Source of the DNA: an uncultured Acetatifactor sp.
Lineage (GTDB): Bacteria; Bacillota; Clostridia; Lachnospirales; Lachnospiraceae
Assembly: GCA_910586485.1 (NCBI GenBank)
Contig: CAJUIA010000003.1
Coordinates: 114,770-178,769 of the forward strand
Direction of reading: 5' to 3'
DNA: 64,000 nucleotides
The notes under the pieces are model-generated. The model saw only the letters and a program-made list of their open reading frames with translations, did no database searches and had not been told where the DNA came from. Positions 1 to 9,251 of the stretch are shown piece after piece (positions within the stretch are counted from its first letter, which is position 1; each line of letters opens with the position of its first letter). A program made the position numbers and the translations under genes.

Positions 1-1269
1 AACGCCGTGTTGTCAAGATACCTTTCCGACGTGATCTATAATGAAACCTATGAGGATATTCTGCCCTGCTATTATGTGGGGCTGATGATGAACATTCTCT
101 TGAGCAGCATCGTGGGAATTCCCTTCTGCATCCGCGAGTATCTGCTGGGGGTGGAGCTGATCTTTGTCTTTATCAGCTACCTGGGATACATGAGCCTGGT
201 GCTGGTATTTTATTCCATGCTGTATTTGTCCATCTGCAAGGACTATAAAAAAATCTTCGTTTTTTTCCTGATCGGCATGGGGGTATCCATATTGTTGTCC
301 CTGGCGCTGGTGTGGCTGTTTAAGGTCAACGTGATTTATGCCATGCTGCTTTCGCTGGTGGTGGGCTTTCTGGTGATCGGCTGTCTGGAGCTGGCGCTGA
401 TCAAAAGCTATTTCAGGGAAAACAGCGGAAAATATCGGGAGGTGCTGCAATATTTTAAAAGCCATTGGCAGCTGACAATTACAAATACGCTTTATACGGT
501 GGGAATGTATATTCATAATTTTGTGTTTTGGTCCACGGATATGCGGATGGAGGTAAAGGGCGGATTTGTCTGTATGCCCACCTATGATATGGCTACCTGC
601 CTTGCCATGCTTACTAACATTACGGCCAGCATGATCTTCATTTCCAGGGTGGAGATGCACTTTCACGAGCGGTACAAGGCGTATTCCGAGGCGGTGATCG
701 GCGGCCGGGGGGCGGATATTCAGGATGCAAAAAAGATGATGTTCGGCCAGCTTGCGGAAGAGCTGATGAATCTGACGCGGCTGCAGTTTATTGTTTCGGT
801 GGTGGTTTTTTTCGTATTTTATATTCTGCTGCCCAAGCTTGGATTCGGCGGGCAGATCATGCGGATTTACCCTTGTCTGGCAGCAGGCTATTTCATCCTG
901 TTTATTATGTATGCAGCCATCATTTTTCAGTATTATTTCAATGATATGACCGGGGCCATGATGACCTCCGTCACCTTCTGCGGAGTGACGGTTGCGGTGA
1001 GCTTTCTGGCCACACACTTCAGTCCGCTTTGGTACGGCGCGGGGGTGGCTGCCGGCTCCTTTGCCGGCTGGGTGGTAGCGTATCACAGGCTGCGCAAGAT
1101 GGAGAAAACGCTGGATGTGCATATATTCTGCAACGGCAGTATTTTAAAACGGGGCAAAGGGAAAAAGCCGTCCAATCTGGTATATGTGAAGGACGGACAC
1201 GAGAAAACTGCAAAAAAGCCGGAAGCGTCGGATGCGGGAGCGCGGATCGGACAAATGGGGGGGGCGTAA
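1..1269 (+). CDS. pelG: PelG-like polysaccharide transport membrane protein (5' end off window)
   Basis: The reading frame is open from base 1, so the GTG at 7 is not a credible start and the N-terminal part lies outside the window. The 420 visible residues contain about ten hydrophobic segments, and the opening motif SRYLSDVIYNE resembles the conserved serine/arginine-rich turn of PelG proteins. PelG belongs to the MOP flippase-like families and is the inner-membrane component that works with the glycosyltransferase PelF in Pel polysaccharide export, which also exists in Gram-positive bacteria. The C-terminus ends in a Lys/Gly/Ala-rich tail. It heads a tightly packed rightward operon with only 3 bases to the next gene. 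Family assignment is from recognition; the exact polymer is inference. Confidence 0.75.
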   Translation, partial: NAVLSRYLSDVIYNETYEDILPCYYVGLMMNILLSSIVGIPFCIREYLLGVELIFVFISYLGYMSLVLVFYSMLYLSICKDYKKIFVFFLIGMGVSILLSLALVWLFKVNVIYAMLLSLVVGFLVIGCLELALIKSYFRENSGKYREVLQYFKSHWQLTITNTLYTVGMYIHNFVFWSTDMRMEVKGGFVCMPTYDMATCLAMLTNITASMIFISRVEMHFHERYKAYSEAVIGGRGADIQDAKKMMFGQLAEELMNLTRLQFIVSVVVFFVFYILLPKLGFGGQIMRIYPCLAAGYFILFIMYAAIIFQYYFNDMTGAMMTSVTFCGVTVAVSFLATHFSPLWYGAGVAAGSFAGWVVAYHRLRKMEKTLDVHIFCNGSILKRGKGKKPSNLVYVKDGHEKTAKKPEASDAGARIGQMGGA

Positions 1270-1272
1270 AAG

Positions 1273-1659
1273 ATGGAAACAGGAGATTGGTTACGGGTTA
1301 TTATTTGTGTGGGCGGCGTGATGCTTTTGGGAATTACGATGTCTTCTCTGGCAAAAAGGCGGATGACGGAGCCTTTCTGTCTGGCATGGGGAATTATCAG
1401 CATTGCCTTGATTTTGGCGGGAATCCTGCTGCGTCCTTCCATGTGGAATCGCTATATCAGCTTTGCAGGTATGCTTTTGGTGCTGCTTGTGGGTTTCGCT
1501 GTGATTTATATTGCGTTCTTTGTCAGTACGAAGGTGTCCGAGCTGATGCGGAAGAACCAGGAGCTTGCCATGCAGGTGTCTCTTTTAAACTGGGAGAAGG
1601 ACGAGCTGTGGAAGAAGCTGAATGAGCTGGCAGGGCAGGTGGAGGAAAAATCCGTATGA
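1273..1659 (+). CDS. DUF2304 family small membrane protein
   Basis: This 128-residue protein has three hydrophobic segments (about residues 8-22, 36-52 and 60-80) followed by a charged coiled-coil-like tail (residues 85-125). This is the layout of DUF2304 proteins, which sit beside family 2 glycosyltransferases in cell-surface glycan operons and are thought to assist lipid-linked sugar transfer. Its stop overlaps the start of the following glycosyltransferase by 4 bases (ATGA), suggesting translational coupling. No catalytic motif is visible and the molecular role is unknown. Confidence 0.7.
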   Translation: METGDWLRVIICVGGVMLLGITMSSLAKRRMTEPFCLAWGIISIALILAGILLRPSMWNRYISFAGMLLVLLVGFAVIYIAFFVSTKVSELMRKNQELAMQVSLLNWEKDELWKKLNELAGQVEEKSV

Positions 1660-2858
1660 GGAAGCTTTTGTTTGTAATCAACACCCTTGGGCAGGCCGGG
1701 GCGGAGACAGCACTTTTAAATCTGCTGAAGAAAATAGATCCGGAGAGGTATGAAATTTCTCTTTATGTACTGATGGGCCAGGGGGAGATGGTCAGCGAGG
1801 TTCCCAAGCATGTCAGGCTGTTAAATAACTCCTTTTGTGAAAGCCCGGTTTTAAGCAGCGAGGGGAGAAGGCTGATGATCCGTCGAATTTTGAAGGCGGC
1901 TTTCTGCAGGGGCACCGTTTTTAAGCTGCTGCCGTATCTGCTGCGGAACTTTTTTTCCATGGCGGCCAAAAAGCGAATTCAGACGGACAAGCTGTTGTGG
2001 AGACTGTTATCCGACGGCGGGCAGCGCTTTGACGAGAAATTTGATCTGGCGGTGGCTTATCTGGAGGGAGGCTCTGCCTATTATGTGGCGGATCATGTGA
2101 AGGCCGGGAAAAAGGCGGCTTTTGTGCATATTGATTATGAAATGGCAGGCTACAGCCGGGAACTGGACAAAAACTGTTACCTGAATTATGACAGGATATA
2201 TGCGGTTTCTGATGAGGCAAAAAAATCCTTTGAAAAGGTATATCCGGAGTGCCGGGAAAAATGCAGCTTTTTCCCGAATCTGCTGGATGTGGAGGGAATC
2301 AGGCAAAAGGCGGCCTGTGCCGGCGGCTTTGCCGATGATTTTAAGGGAATCAGGATTCTGACGGTGGGACGGCTTGTCACACAAAAGGCTTATGATATTG
2401 CATTGGAGGCCATGAGCCTGTTAAAGAAAAGGGGAGCGCAGGCACGGTGGTATGTTTTGGGCGAGGGGGACCAAAGGGGAGCCCTGGAGGAAAAGAGGCG
2501 TCACCTTGGATTGGAAGAGGATTTTCTGCTGCCGGGAGCCGTGAGAAATCCTTATCCTTTTTTTGCACAGGCGGATATTTATGTCCATGCCACCAGATTT
2601 GAGGGAAAGAGCATTGCCATTCAGGAGGCGCAGATTTTGGGGAAAGCGATTCTGGTTTCGAACTGCAGCGGCAACAGGGAGCAGGTGGCAAACGAAGTGG
2701 ACGGGCTGCTCTGTGAGCTTACGCCGGAGAGCATCTGCGAAGGTATTCAGAGGCTGATAGATGATGAAGAACTGCGCCTTATGCTTGGCAGAAGGGCAGC
2801 GGAGCGCTCCTTTGGGGGCAGGGAAAAGCTGGAAGAGCTGCTGGAGCTTGCAAATTAA
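1656..2858 (+). CDS. Glycosyltransferase family 4 protein
   Basis: A GT-B fold retaining glycosyltransferase of 400 residues. The N-terminal acceptor domain opens with the glycine-rich loop NTLGQAGAETALLNLL. The C-terminal donor domain starts near residue 228 with TVGRLVTQKAYDIALEA and carries the GT4 E-x7-E site in RFEGKSIAIQEAQ, followed by SNCSGNREQV. The sequence shows no membrane segment, so it should act on the cytoplasmic face, adding a sugar from a nucleotide donor to a growing glycan. It overlaps the upstream DUF2304 gene by 4 bases. Donor and acceptor cannot be told from sequence. Confidence 0.88.
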   Translation: MRKLLFVINTLGQAGAETALLNLLKKIDPERYEISLYVLMGQGEMVSEVPKHVRLLNNSFCESPVLSSEGRRLMIRRILKAAFCRGTVFKLLPYLLRNFFSMAAKKRIQTDKLLWRLLSDGGQRFDEKFDLAVAYLEGGSAYYVADHVKAGKKAAFVHIDYEMAGYSRELDKNCYLNYDRIYAVSDEAKKSFEKVYPECREKCSFFPNLLDVEGIRQKAACAGGFADDFKGIRILTVGRLVTQKAYDIALEAMSLLKKRGAQARWYVLGEGDQRGALEEKRRHLGLEEDFLLPGAVRNPYPFFAQADIYVHATRFEGKSIAIQEAQILGKAILVSNCSGNREQVANEVDGLLCELTPESICEGIQRLIDDEELRLMLGRRAAERSFGGREKLEELLELAN

Positions 2859-2892
2859 GGAAATGAGAAACAGGCAGCATGGGGGGAAGACA

Positions 2893-3648
2893 ATGGAAGA
2901 AAAAAGGTGTAAGGAGCTTTTGATTATTATTCCGGCCTATAACGAAGAGAAGAATATAGGCGATACGCTGGAGGGCTTAAAAGCGGCGGGCATTTTCGAA
3001 TGGGCGGACATACTGGTCATGAATGATGCTTCCAAAGACAGGACGGAGGAGATCGTGCGTCAGCACGACTGCCAGGTGGTGACTCATGTGTATAACTTAG
3101 GTTACGGCAGCGGCTTGCAGATCGGGTACAAATATGCGGTACGCAAAGGCTATGCGTATGTGATCCAGATGGATGCAGATGGGCAGCATGCAGTGAGCAA
3201 TGTGAAAAAGATTTATGACCGGCTGCTTGCAAAGGACGGGGAAGAGGAAGGACCGGACATTGTGCTGGGGTCACGCTTTGTAAAAGGCAGTGAGACATAC
3301 CCCATCTCGCCGGTGAAAAAAATAGCATACAGCTTCTTTCGGCTGCTGATCCGGATGGGGACAGGCAGAAAAATCAAGGATCCTACCACGGGCCTGCAGG
3401 GCTTAAGCAGACGGGCATTTTCCTATTATGCCGGATATACTCATTTTGACGATCAGTACCCGGATGCCAATATGATTATGCAGATGCTGCTTCTGGGGTA
3501 TCAGGTGGAGGAAATGCCGGCGTTGATGTTTGCCAGACATGAGGGTGTCAGTATGCACCACGGGATAAAGCCTTTTATATACATGTTCCGCATGATTTAT
3601 TCCATTATTGCGGTTTGGCTGCGGATCAGGCTGTTCCACTATTCATAA
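2893..3648 (+). CDS. Glycosyltransferase family 2 protein (DPM1/GT2 type)
   Basis: Inverting GT-A glycosyltransferase of about 251 residues. The chosen ATG at 2893 follows a purine-rich SD (GGGGGGAAG) and places the conserved IIIPAYNEEKNI motif at the N-terminus; an in-frame ATG at 2863 is a weaker alternative. The nucleotide-binding DAD motif is seen in QMDADGQH, and PTTGLQGLSR fits the DPM1-like subgroup. This subgroup transfers a sugar to a polyprenyl phosphate or a nascent glycan at the cytoplasmic membrane face. The nearby DUF2304 gene is the usual companion of this subfamily. Substrate is unknown. Confidence 0.87.
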   Translation: MEEKRCKELLIIIPAYNEEKNIGDTLEGLKAAGIFEWADILVMNDASKDRTEEIVRQHDCQVVTHVYNLGYGSGLQIGYKYAVRKGYAYVIQMDADGQHAVSNVKKIYDRLLAKDGEEEGPDIVLGSRFVKGSETYPISPVKKIAYSFFRLLIRMGTGRKIKDPTTGLQGLSRRAFSYYAGYTHFDDQYPDANMIMQMLLLGYQVEEMPALMFARHEGVSMHHGIKPFIYMFRMIYSIIAVWLRIRLFHYS

Positions 3649-3690
3649 AATTTTCTTGATAATAATATGGACGAAAAGGGGGGTGCAGAT

Positions 3691-5007
3691 ATGGGCATTT
3701 TTAACAGAAAAAGCAGGTCAGATTCCGGCTGGAGGCTGAAATCCGCTGATCTTGCCGAGCGCATCGAGGATGTCTGCAATCCCTGCAGAGGCTGGTATCA
3801 GATTCATACCTTTTTAGCGGAGGCAGAGCCGGATTTCGGAGAGCTGGAATGGTGTCTGGACAGGAAGGATACTCTGGCGCTGGTCTTTTTGGATATTGGA
3901 GCGTTCAGGGACAGGAATCTGGACCGGACGGCTTTTGAGCGGATGGGGAGAATTCTGGACTTTTTTCGAAAGAACGGTTATGATATGATCTTAAGGGTGG
4001 CATATGATCATCAGGGAAAGGCCGTGGAGAGGGAGCCTTATTTCTGGGATCAGGTGAAGGCGCATATGCGGCAGGTGGGGGAGCTTCTGCAGGATAAGGG
4101 GAAAGGCGTTTTTGTATATCAGGGGCTGTTGACGGGAAACTGGGGAGAAATGCACACCACCCGCTTTCAGGATGAGAAGAAGAGGAAGGAGCTTTGGCAG
4201 ATTCTAAGGGAATATCTGCCGGAGGATACTTATGCTGCCGTGAGGCGTCCTGCATATTGGCGGCAGTTGAATGAAGAGGGAGCGGACAAGACATGTGCGG
4301 GTCCGGTCATGGGCCTGTTTGACGATGCCATGTTTGCCTCCGGGGATCATTTGGGAACCTTTGGCACGCTGAATCGTGAAAACGGCTGGGGGGAAGCCTG
4401 GAACCGGGAGGCAGAGCTTGCCTTTGAGGAAGAACTGTGCAGCAGGGTGCCAAACGGGGGAGAAGCTGTTTTCGGGGAAGAGCTGTCAGAGCGGCTCACA
4501 TCTGCGCTGGTGGAGGATACTCTGCGCAGGATGCACGTTACTTATTTGAATAAGGTCTATGATTCCGGGATTCTGGATCTTTGGAAGCAGTGGAAATACG
4601 AGGGGGCGGAGGGATGGAACGGGAAAAGCCTGTATGATTATATTGGCGCGCATCTGGGCTACCGCCTGGTGATCAGGAGCGTGAGGCTTCAACCGCTGCG
4701 GGCCGGAGACGGCGGGAGCATTGAAATTGCCGTGGAAAATACGGGGTTTGCCTCCCTATACCAGGAGGCGGAATTTTGGCTGGAGAGCAGGGACGGCCTG
4801 CGGTGGCTTTTAAAGCAAGAGGGAAAGCATCGGGAAACGGTCTGGAAGAGCAGGGAAACCAGAATTTTATTATGTAATGTACCACTGGCGCCCATGGAGC
4901 TTTGGATTTTGGGAACAAGGAAGACGGACGGAAGGCGGATCCGTTTTGCCAATGGCTGTGACGAAGACGGGAAGACAAAGATCGGGGAGTTAATAAACGT
5001 CCATTGA
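3691..5007 (+). CDS. DUF4874/DUF4832 protein, apparently cytosolic
   Basis: About 438 residues with a predicted TIM-barrel, glycoside-hydrolase-like N-terminal DUF4874 region and a C-terminal DUF4832 region. Family-like motifs are NPCRGWYQIHTF near the N-terminus, GNWGEMHTTRF, VRRPAYWR and HLGYRLVIRSVRL. I chose the ATG at 3691 because AAGGGGGG lies 6 bases upstream; an ATG at 3667 adds eight residues. No signal peptide or membrane anchor is visible, in contrast to its paralogue at 7492-9243, which shares every motif listed. Its place in the operon suggests it trims or modifies the polysaccharide or a lipid-linked precursor, but the reaction is unknown. Confidence 0.75.
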   Translation: MGIFNRKSRSDSGWRLKSADLAERIEDVCNPCRGWYQIHTFLAEAEPDFGELEWCLDRKDTLALVFLDIGAFRDRNLDRTAFERMGRILDFFRKNGYDMILRVAYDHQGKAVEREPYFWDQVKAHMRQVGELLQDKGKGVFVYQGLLTGNWGEMHTTRFQDEKKRKELWQILREYLPEDTYAAVRRPAYWRQLNEEGADKTCAGPVMGLFDDAMFASGDHLGTFGTLNRENGWGEAWNREAELAFEEELCSRVPNGGEAVFGEELSERLTSALVEDTLRRMHVTYLNKVYDSGILDLWKQWKYEGAEGWNGKSLYDYIGAHLGYRLVIRSVRLQPLRAGDGGSIEIAVENTGFASLYQEAEFWLESRDGLRWLLKQEGKHRETVWKSRETRILLCNVPLAPMELWILGTRKTDGRRIRFANGCDEDGKTKIGELINVH

Positions 5008-5038
5008 TAAAAAACCCTAAGGAAGGGTGTGAAAAAAC

Positions 5039-7495
5039 TTGGTTACTTGGTATTGGGCAGTAGAATATAGTAAGGTACTGGCGGGATATATCTTTTTGAT
5101 GTTTATCTGGCCCCTTTTTATGCTGCGCAAATATCTGAAGGGCCGTTCCACCGTGTTTTGCTTTTCGTTCTGTATTACCTTTCAACCTGTGCTGGTCAAT
5201 ACGGCAGTGCTTTTACTGGGGCTCGTTCACCTGTTGAATCCATGGATTTTTCGTGGACTGTTTTATATTCCGTTTTTGATTGAGGTTTGGAAATGGCTTG
5301 GCTGGGGAAAGAAGGAAGGGCGTAATATAAAGCATCTGCTGAACGGAACCTACGGAATCAAGCTGTTTTGTCATAATGGGCTATGCAGCGCGGGAAGGAG
5401 AATCCGGGGATTTTTTCGCATGGTCAGGGCCAGGCTGCACGGGCACTGGTGGGAATACGGGCTGCTGTTTGTGGTTATTGTTTACGGAATGATTTATTTT
5501 TCCTGGGGAGCTTTTCAGGATTATTCTTATGGCTTTGGTGATATGTATACCCATCATTCCTGGATTTACGGCCTGATCCAGGGACAGATCTTTTCCGCGG
5601 GAGTGTACCCGGAGGGAGTTCACTGTTTTATTTACGGACTGCATGTTTTGTTTGGACTTCGTGTCTACAGCATCATGTTATTTCTGCAGCCCGTACATGT
5701 GGCGATATTTCTGCTGTCGGTTTATATTCTGCTGAAGGAGGTGTTTCACTGGAAGTATACGCCCATATTTACGCTGGCGGCTTTTCTTACCATAGATGTG
5801 GTGTGTATAGATGCGGTCTACAGTATGTCTAGACTGCAGTGGATGCTGCCACAGGAGTTCGGCCTGTATACGCCTTTTTTATGTGCGGCCTTCCTGATCC
5901 GCTATCTGGGGACGGAAAAAAGAATGGCCTTTCGGGGAAAACTGACAAAGGGGTATTGGGATGAAAATCTTTTGGTATTTGCCCTTTCTCTGTGTGCATC
6001 CCTTACCATTCATTTTTATCCTACCATCATGGCCTTTTTCCTGTGTCTGGCCTTTGTGCCCCTGCATATGAGAAAGATATTTTCCGGGAAACGGTTGATT
6101 CCGCTGGCAGCGGCGGCTGTTGCCGGCATTGTGGTGGCGGTACTGCCCATGGGCGGAGCGCTGGCGTCGGGCATCGAATTTCAGGGCTCCATCGGCTGGG
6201 CCATGAGCGTCATCGACGGCACGGATGGACAGCCCCAGGAGGCACCGGAGCCTGTGGAGACGGCAGCCCCGGAGGGGGCAGCTTCATCCTCTGAGGGCGG
6301 AGTACCGGGAGCGGAGGCCTTACCGGACGGCGGAGCAAATGCCTCGGAGCAGGGGGTACAGCAGGGCGCGTCCGGGCAAGAGGGGGAAGCAGTCCCGCAG
6401 GAGCCCAAGGAACCTTTGGGTGATCGGATAAAGCGGATTGTGGCAGGGATTGGTCCCGCTTTGCAAAGGAAGGCTCTTGCCATGTATAAGGCAGGATATG
6501 AGACGCTGTACAGGCAGGAGCGTGCCGTCTGGATAATAGGAGCCACGGCGTTAGCATTTGCAATCTGGCTGCTTTTAAGGTTTATCCTGACCCTTGCAGG
6601 ATTGTTATTTCGGAAAAAGAAAATCAGCCGGGCGGGCTTTGACGGGTATTTTTCCATTGCTCTGGCATCGGTGATTTTCATGGGAATGTACTGCGCAAAC
6701 AGTATCGGGCTGCCGTCCCTGATTGCCGGGTCCAGGCTTTGCACTACAATACAGATGCTGATTCTGGCCATGATGCTGGTGCCCGTTGATCTGGTGTTTA
6801 CTGTGCTGCATCTGATGATCTGTGAGGGGATTTTAAAGGTGGTGTCGGCATTTGTAACGGCCGGAATTTATGTGGGGACCATACTGACAGGGAATTTTCA
6901 TGGGTTTTTGTATTATGAGCTGACCAGGTTTAACGGTGCGGTGCTTTGTACGGATTCCATTATCAGTACCCTGCCGCGGTACAGCTATACGATTGTGTCT
7001 CCCGTTGACGAGCTGTATCAGATGATACAATACGGCTGGCATGAAGAGCTGCTGAACTTTGTAAATGAGAGTCAGACGGAGGAATATCGGGTGCCGGCGG
7101 AGCATTTGTTTATCTTTGTGGAGAAGACTCCCATAGAATATGCGCAGAGTCATTTCTTTACGGGGCCGGAGTGGCTGGCCTGCGAGCGGTATCCGGAGTA
7201 TTATAATTCTTATGTCAGCCAGTGTCCGGGGATTACCACATCCAGGCTGCTTGGGGAGGAAGAAATGACCGGAAGCAGGTATCAGTTTGAACTGCGGGCC
7301 AGCGTCTATTCCATTTTGGGGGTGCGGACTTTGGTGGAATCTTTGGCGTATAAGTGGTGCCAGAAGTTTGACACACTGTATCCGGGAGAGTTGCAGACCT
7401 ATTATGAGGACGAGCATTTTGTCTGTTATTATATTAAGCAGAATCCCCAGAGTCTTTATCAGCTGGGCATTCTGTATCAGGGCGAGGAAGAGTGA
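5039..7495 (+). CDS. Large polytopic membrane protein of the polysaccharide operon
   Basis: An 818-residue integral membrane protein with roughly a dozen hydrophobic segments and a C-terminal soluble part (about residues 640-818) rich in Tyr and Glu. Start is a TTG at 5039, preceded by AAGGAAGGGTG; the nearest upstream in-frame GTG is followed at once by a stop. The overall shape recalls GT-C-type glycosyltransferases or polymer-synthesis membrane proteins, but I see no diagnostic motif. Between about 6217 and 6420 lies a soluble, Gly/Ala/Glu/Pro-rich low-complexity insert of about 65 residues separating two membrane blocks. It overlaps the next gene by 4 bases. Confidence 0.6.
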   Translation: MVTWYWAVEYSKVLAGYIFLMFIWPLFMLRKYLKGRSTVFCFSFCITFQPVLVNTAVLLLGLVHLLNPWIFRGLFYIPFLIEVWKWLGWGKKEGRNIKHLLNGTYGIKLFCHNGLCSAGRRIRGFFRMVRARLHGHWWEYGLLFVVIVYGMIYFSWGAFQDYSYGFGDMYTHHSWIYGLIQGQIFSAGVYPEGVHCFIYGLHVLFGLRVYSIMLFLQPVHVAIFLLSVYILLKEVFHWKYTPIFTLAAFLTIDVVCIDAVYSMSRLQWMLPQEFGLYTPFLCAAFLIRYLGTEKRMAFRGKLTKGYWDENLLVFALSLCASLTIHFYPTIMAFFLCLAFVPLHMRKIFSGKRLIPLAAAAVAGIVVAVLPMGGALASGIEFQGSIGWAMSVIDGTDGQPQEAPEPVETAAPEGAASSSEGGVPGAEALPDGGANASEQGVQQGASGQEGEAVPQEPKEPLGDRIKRIVAGIGPALQRKALAMYKAGYETLYRQERAVWIIGATALAFAIWLLLRFILTLAGLLFRKKKISRAGFDGYFSIALASVIFMGMYCANSIGLPSLIAGSRLCTTIQMLILAMMLVPVDLVFTVLHLMICEGILKVVSAFVTAGIYVGTILTGNFHGFLYYELTRFNGAVLCTDSIISTLPRYSYTIVSPVDELYQMIQYGWHEELLNFVNESQTEEYRVPAEHLFIFVEKTPIEYAQSHFFTGPEWLACERYPEYYNSYVSQCPGITTSRLLGEEEMTGSRYQFELRASVYSILGVRTLVESLAYKWCQKFDTLYPGELQTYYEDEHFVCYYIKQNPQSLYQLGILYQGEEE

Positions 7496-9243
7496 ACGTG
7501 AAGGAAACCAAAAAGCAGGAACATAAGAAACAGGAAAATAAGAAGCATAAATTAGCATCCGTTGCTGCAGGGATGGTTATTTTCTGTCTGCTGCTGCTTT
7601 TGGGCTGGGCAGGATGGATGCTGTATAAAAGGGCAGAAGAAGCGGTAAGCCTTTCTGACCGGATACAGGCGCTCACCGGGGATCTGTCCTCTATGTCTGA
7701 AGAGTATTCGGTGCTGGAGGAAGAGCAGGGAGTGCTGTCCGATAAGTTTTCCCTGATTTCCGGACAGTTTTCCGGGCTGTGGCAGAGGTATCTGTCAGCC
7801 AGAGGACATGGCATGGGGGAGGCAGAGGGCTTTGAGTTTACGGAGTCTGCAAGAGAACTGAAAAATCCAAACAGAGGATTTTATCATATGCACGGATATT
7901 TCATCAAGGATGAGGTCAGAAGCCTTCAAAGCTATCAGGAGGACTTAGGCTGGCGTTTTGCCAAGGATCATGATACCAGCCTGACTATGATCCAGATTAA
8001 CCTGCAGTATTTTAAAAACAGGGAGATTTCCGCAAAAGGGCTGGAGAGTCTGGATAATCTTTTTCGGGCCCTGGAGGCAAATGCAGGGGATAAGCATTTG
8101 ATTTTGCGTTTCCTGTATGACTGGGACGGAAAAAACATGCAGTATGAGCCAGACAGCCTGGATACCATTTTAAGGCATATTGAGCAGGTGGGGCCCTGGC
8201 TGAAGGAATATCAGGAGCAGATCTTTTTAACCCAGGGGCTGTTTATCGGCAGCTGGGGGGAAATGCACAGCTCAAAATTTTTAGGCCAGGAGAATTATCA
8301 GCTTTTGGCAAACGCCTTGTATGAGGCCACGGCGGACAGCACCTATCTTTCCGTGCGCATGCCTGCCCAGTGGCGCATGATTACGGGAATCGGGGATCCG
8401 GAGCAGGTGGTCAGGGGCGACGGGAGCCTGGCTTCCCGTCTGGGGCTTTTTAATGACGGAATGCTGGGCAGCTGGAGCGATTACGGAACCTATGGGGATC
8501 AGACCAGGGAAGAGCACGGAGATTTTACCTTTTGGAATCGTCAGGAGGAATTGGCTTTTCAGGATATTTTGTGCAGAACGGTGCCCATCGGCGGGGAGAT
8601 TATGACTCCCAATAAGTATAATGATTTTGAAAATGCCTTACAGGATATGAAGGCCATGCACGTTACCTACGCCAATCGGGACTTCGATACCAAAGTGTTT
8701 GACAAGTGGGCGCGGACGACCGTCAGCGAGGACAGCTGCTTTGACGGTATGGACGGGCTGACCTATATGGAGCGGCATTTGGGCTACCGCCTGGTGCTGC
8801 GGGACACGGCTTTTGCGTATGACTGGAAGGAGGATCTGCTGACGGCAAAGATCACCCTGCAGAATGTGGGATTCGCCCCCATATACAGAGAAGCGCTGGT
8901 GGAGCTTATATTGTATGACGCTGAAAACGGACGGGAATATTCTTATACCTTAGGTCCGGAGCAGGATATTCGTGATCTGGCGGGAGGAACCGTGTCCGAT
9001 GAGCTGATGTCTTTAAACTGGGAGCTGCCCCTGGGAGGGATGCCTCAGGGAGAGCTGGAAATTTATTTCCGCATTTCAGACGAGCTTTCGGGCGAGACCA
9101 TTTTATTGGGCAATGAACAGGACCCTGACAGGAGGGGATACCGGGTGGGGACCTTACGTCTTGGAGAAGCAGAAGAGCTTTTAGAGCTTTGGAAACAGGA
9201 GCTTCCTGACTGGCTGTTTGGAATCTTGAATAAAGAAGGTTGA
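7492..9243 (+). CDS. Membrane-anchored DUF4874/DUF4832 protein
   Basis: 583 residues: a Lys-rich cytoplasmic N-terminus (residues 1-22), one transmembrane helix (about 24-46), a coiled-coil-like stretch (about 52-100), then the DUF4874 and DUF4832 regions. Motifs match the upstream paralogue: NPNRGFYHMHGYF, GSWGEMHSSKF, VRMPAQWR, HLGYRLVLRDTAF. Topology predicts the enzyme-like domain outside the membrane. Start GTG at 7492 overlaps the preceding stop (GTGA) with AGGAAG upstream. Working on the same polymer as the cytosolic copy but on the outer face is a reasonable inference; activity is unknown. Confidence 0.72.
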   Translation: MNVKETKKQEHKKQENKKHKLASVAAGMVIFCLLLLLGWAGWMLYKRAEEAVSLSDRIQALTGDLSSMSEEYSVLEEEQGVLSDKFSLISGQFSGLWQRYLSARGHGMGEAEGFEFTESARELKNPNRGFYHMHGYFIKDEVRSLQSYQEDLGWRFAKDHDTSLTMIQINLQYFKNREISAKGLESLDNLFRALEANAGDKHLILRFLYDWDGKNMQYEPDSLDTILRHIEQVGPWLKEYQEQIFLTQGLFIGSWGEMHSSKFLGQENYQLLANALYEATADSTYLSVRMPAQWRMITGIGDPEQVVRGDGSLASRLGLFNDGMLGSWSDYGTYGDQTREEHGDFTFWNRQEELAFQDILCRTVPIGGEIMTPNKYNDFENALQDMKAMHVTYANRDFDTKVFDKWARTTVSEDSCFDGMDGLTYMERHLGYRLVLRDTAFAYDWKEDLLTAKITLQNVGFAPIYREALVELILYDAENGREYSYTLGPEQDIRDLAGGTVSDELMSLNWELPLGGMPQGELEIYFRISDELSGETILLGNEQDPDRRGYRVGTLRLGEAEELLELWKQELPDWLFGILNKEG

Positions 9244-9251
9244 GGAAACCT

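Noticed and set aside
7..9. GTG as start of the PelG-like protein
   Set aside because: The frame is open to base 1 and the family has many residues before this point; there is no SD in view.
13..1122. Long open frame on the minus strand opposite the PelG-like gene
   Set aside because: His/Gln-rich composition with no domain motif, exactly opposite a well-supported membrane protein gene; it is the usual mirror of a hydrophobic coding strand.
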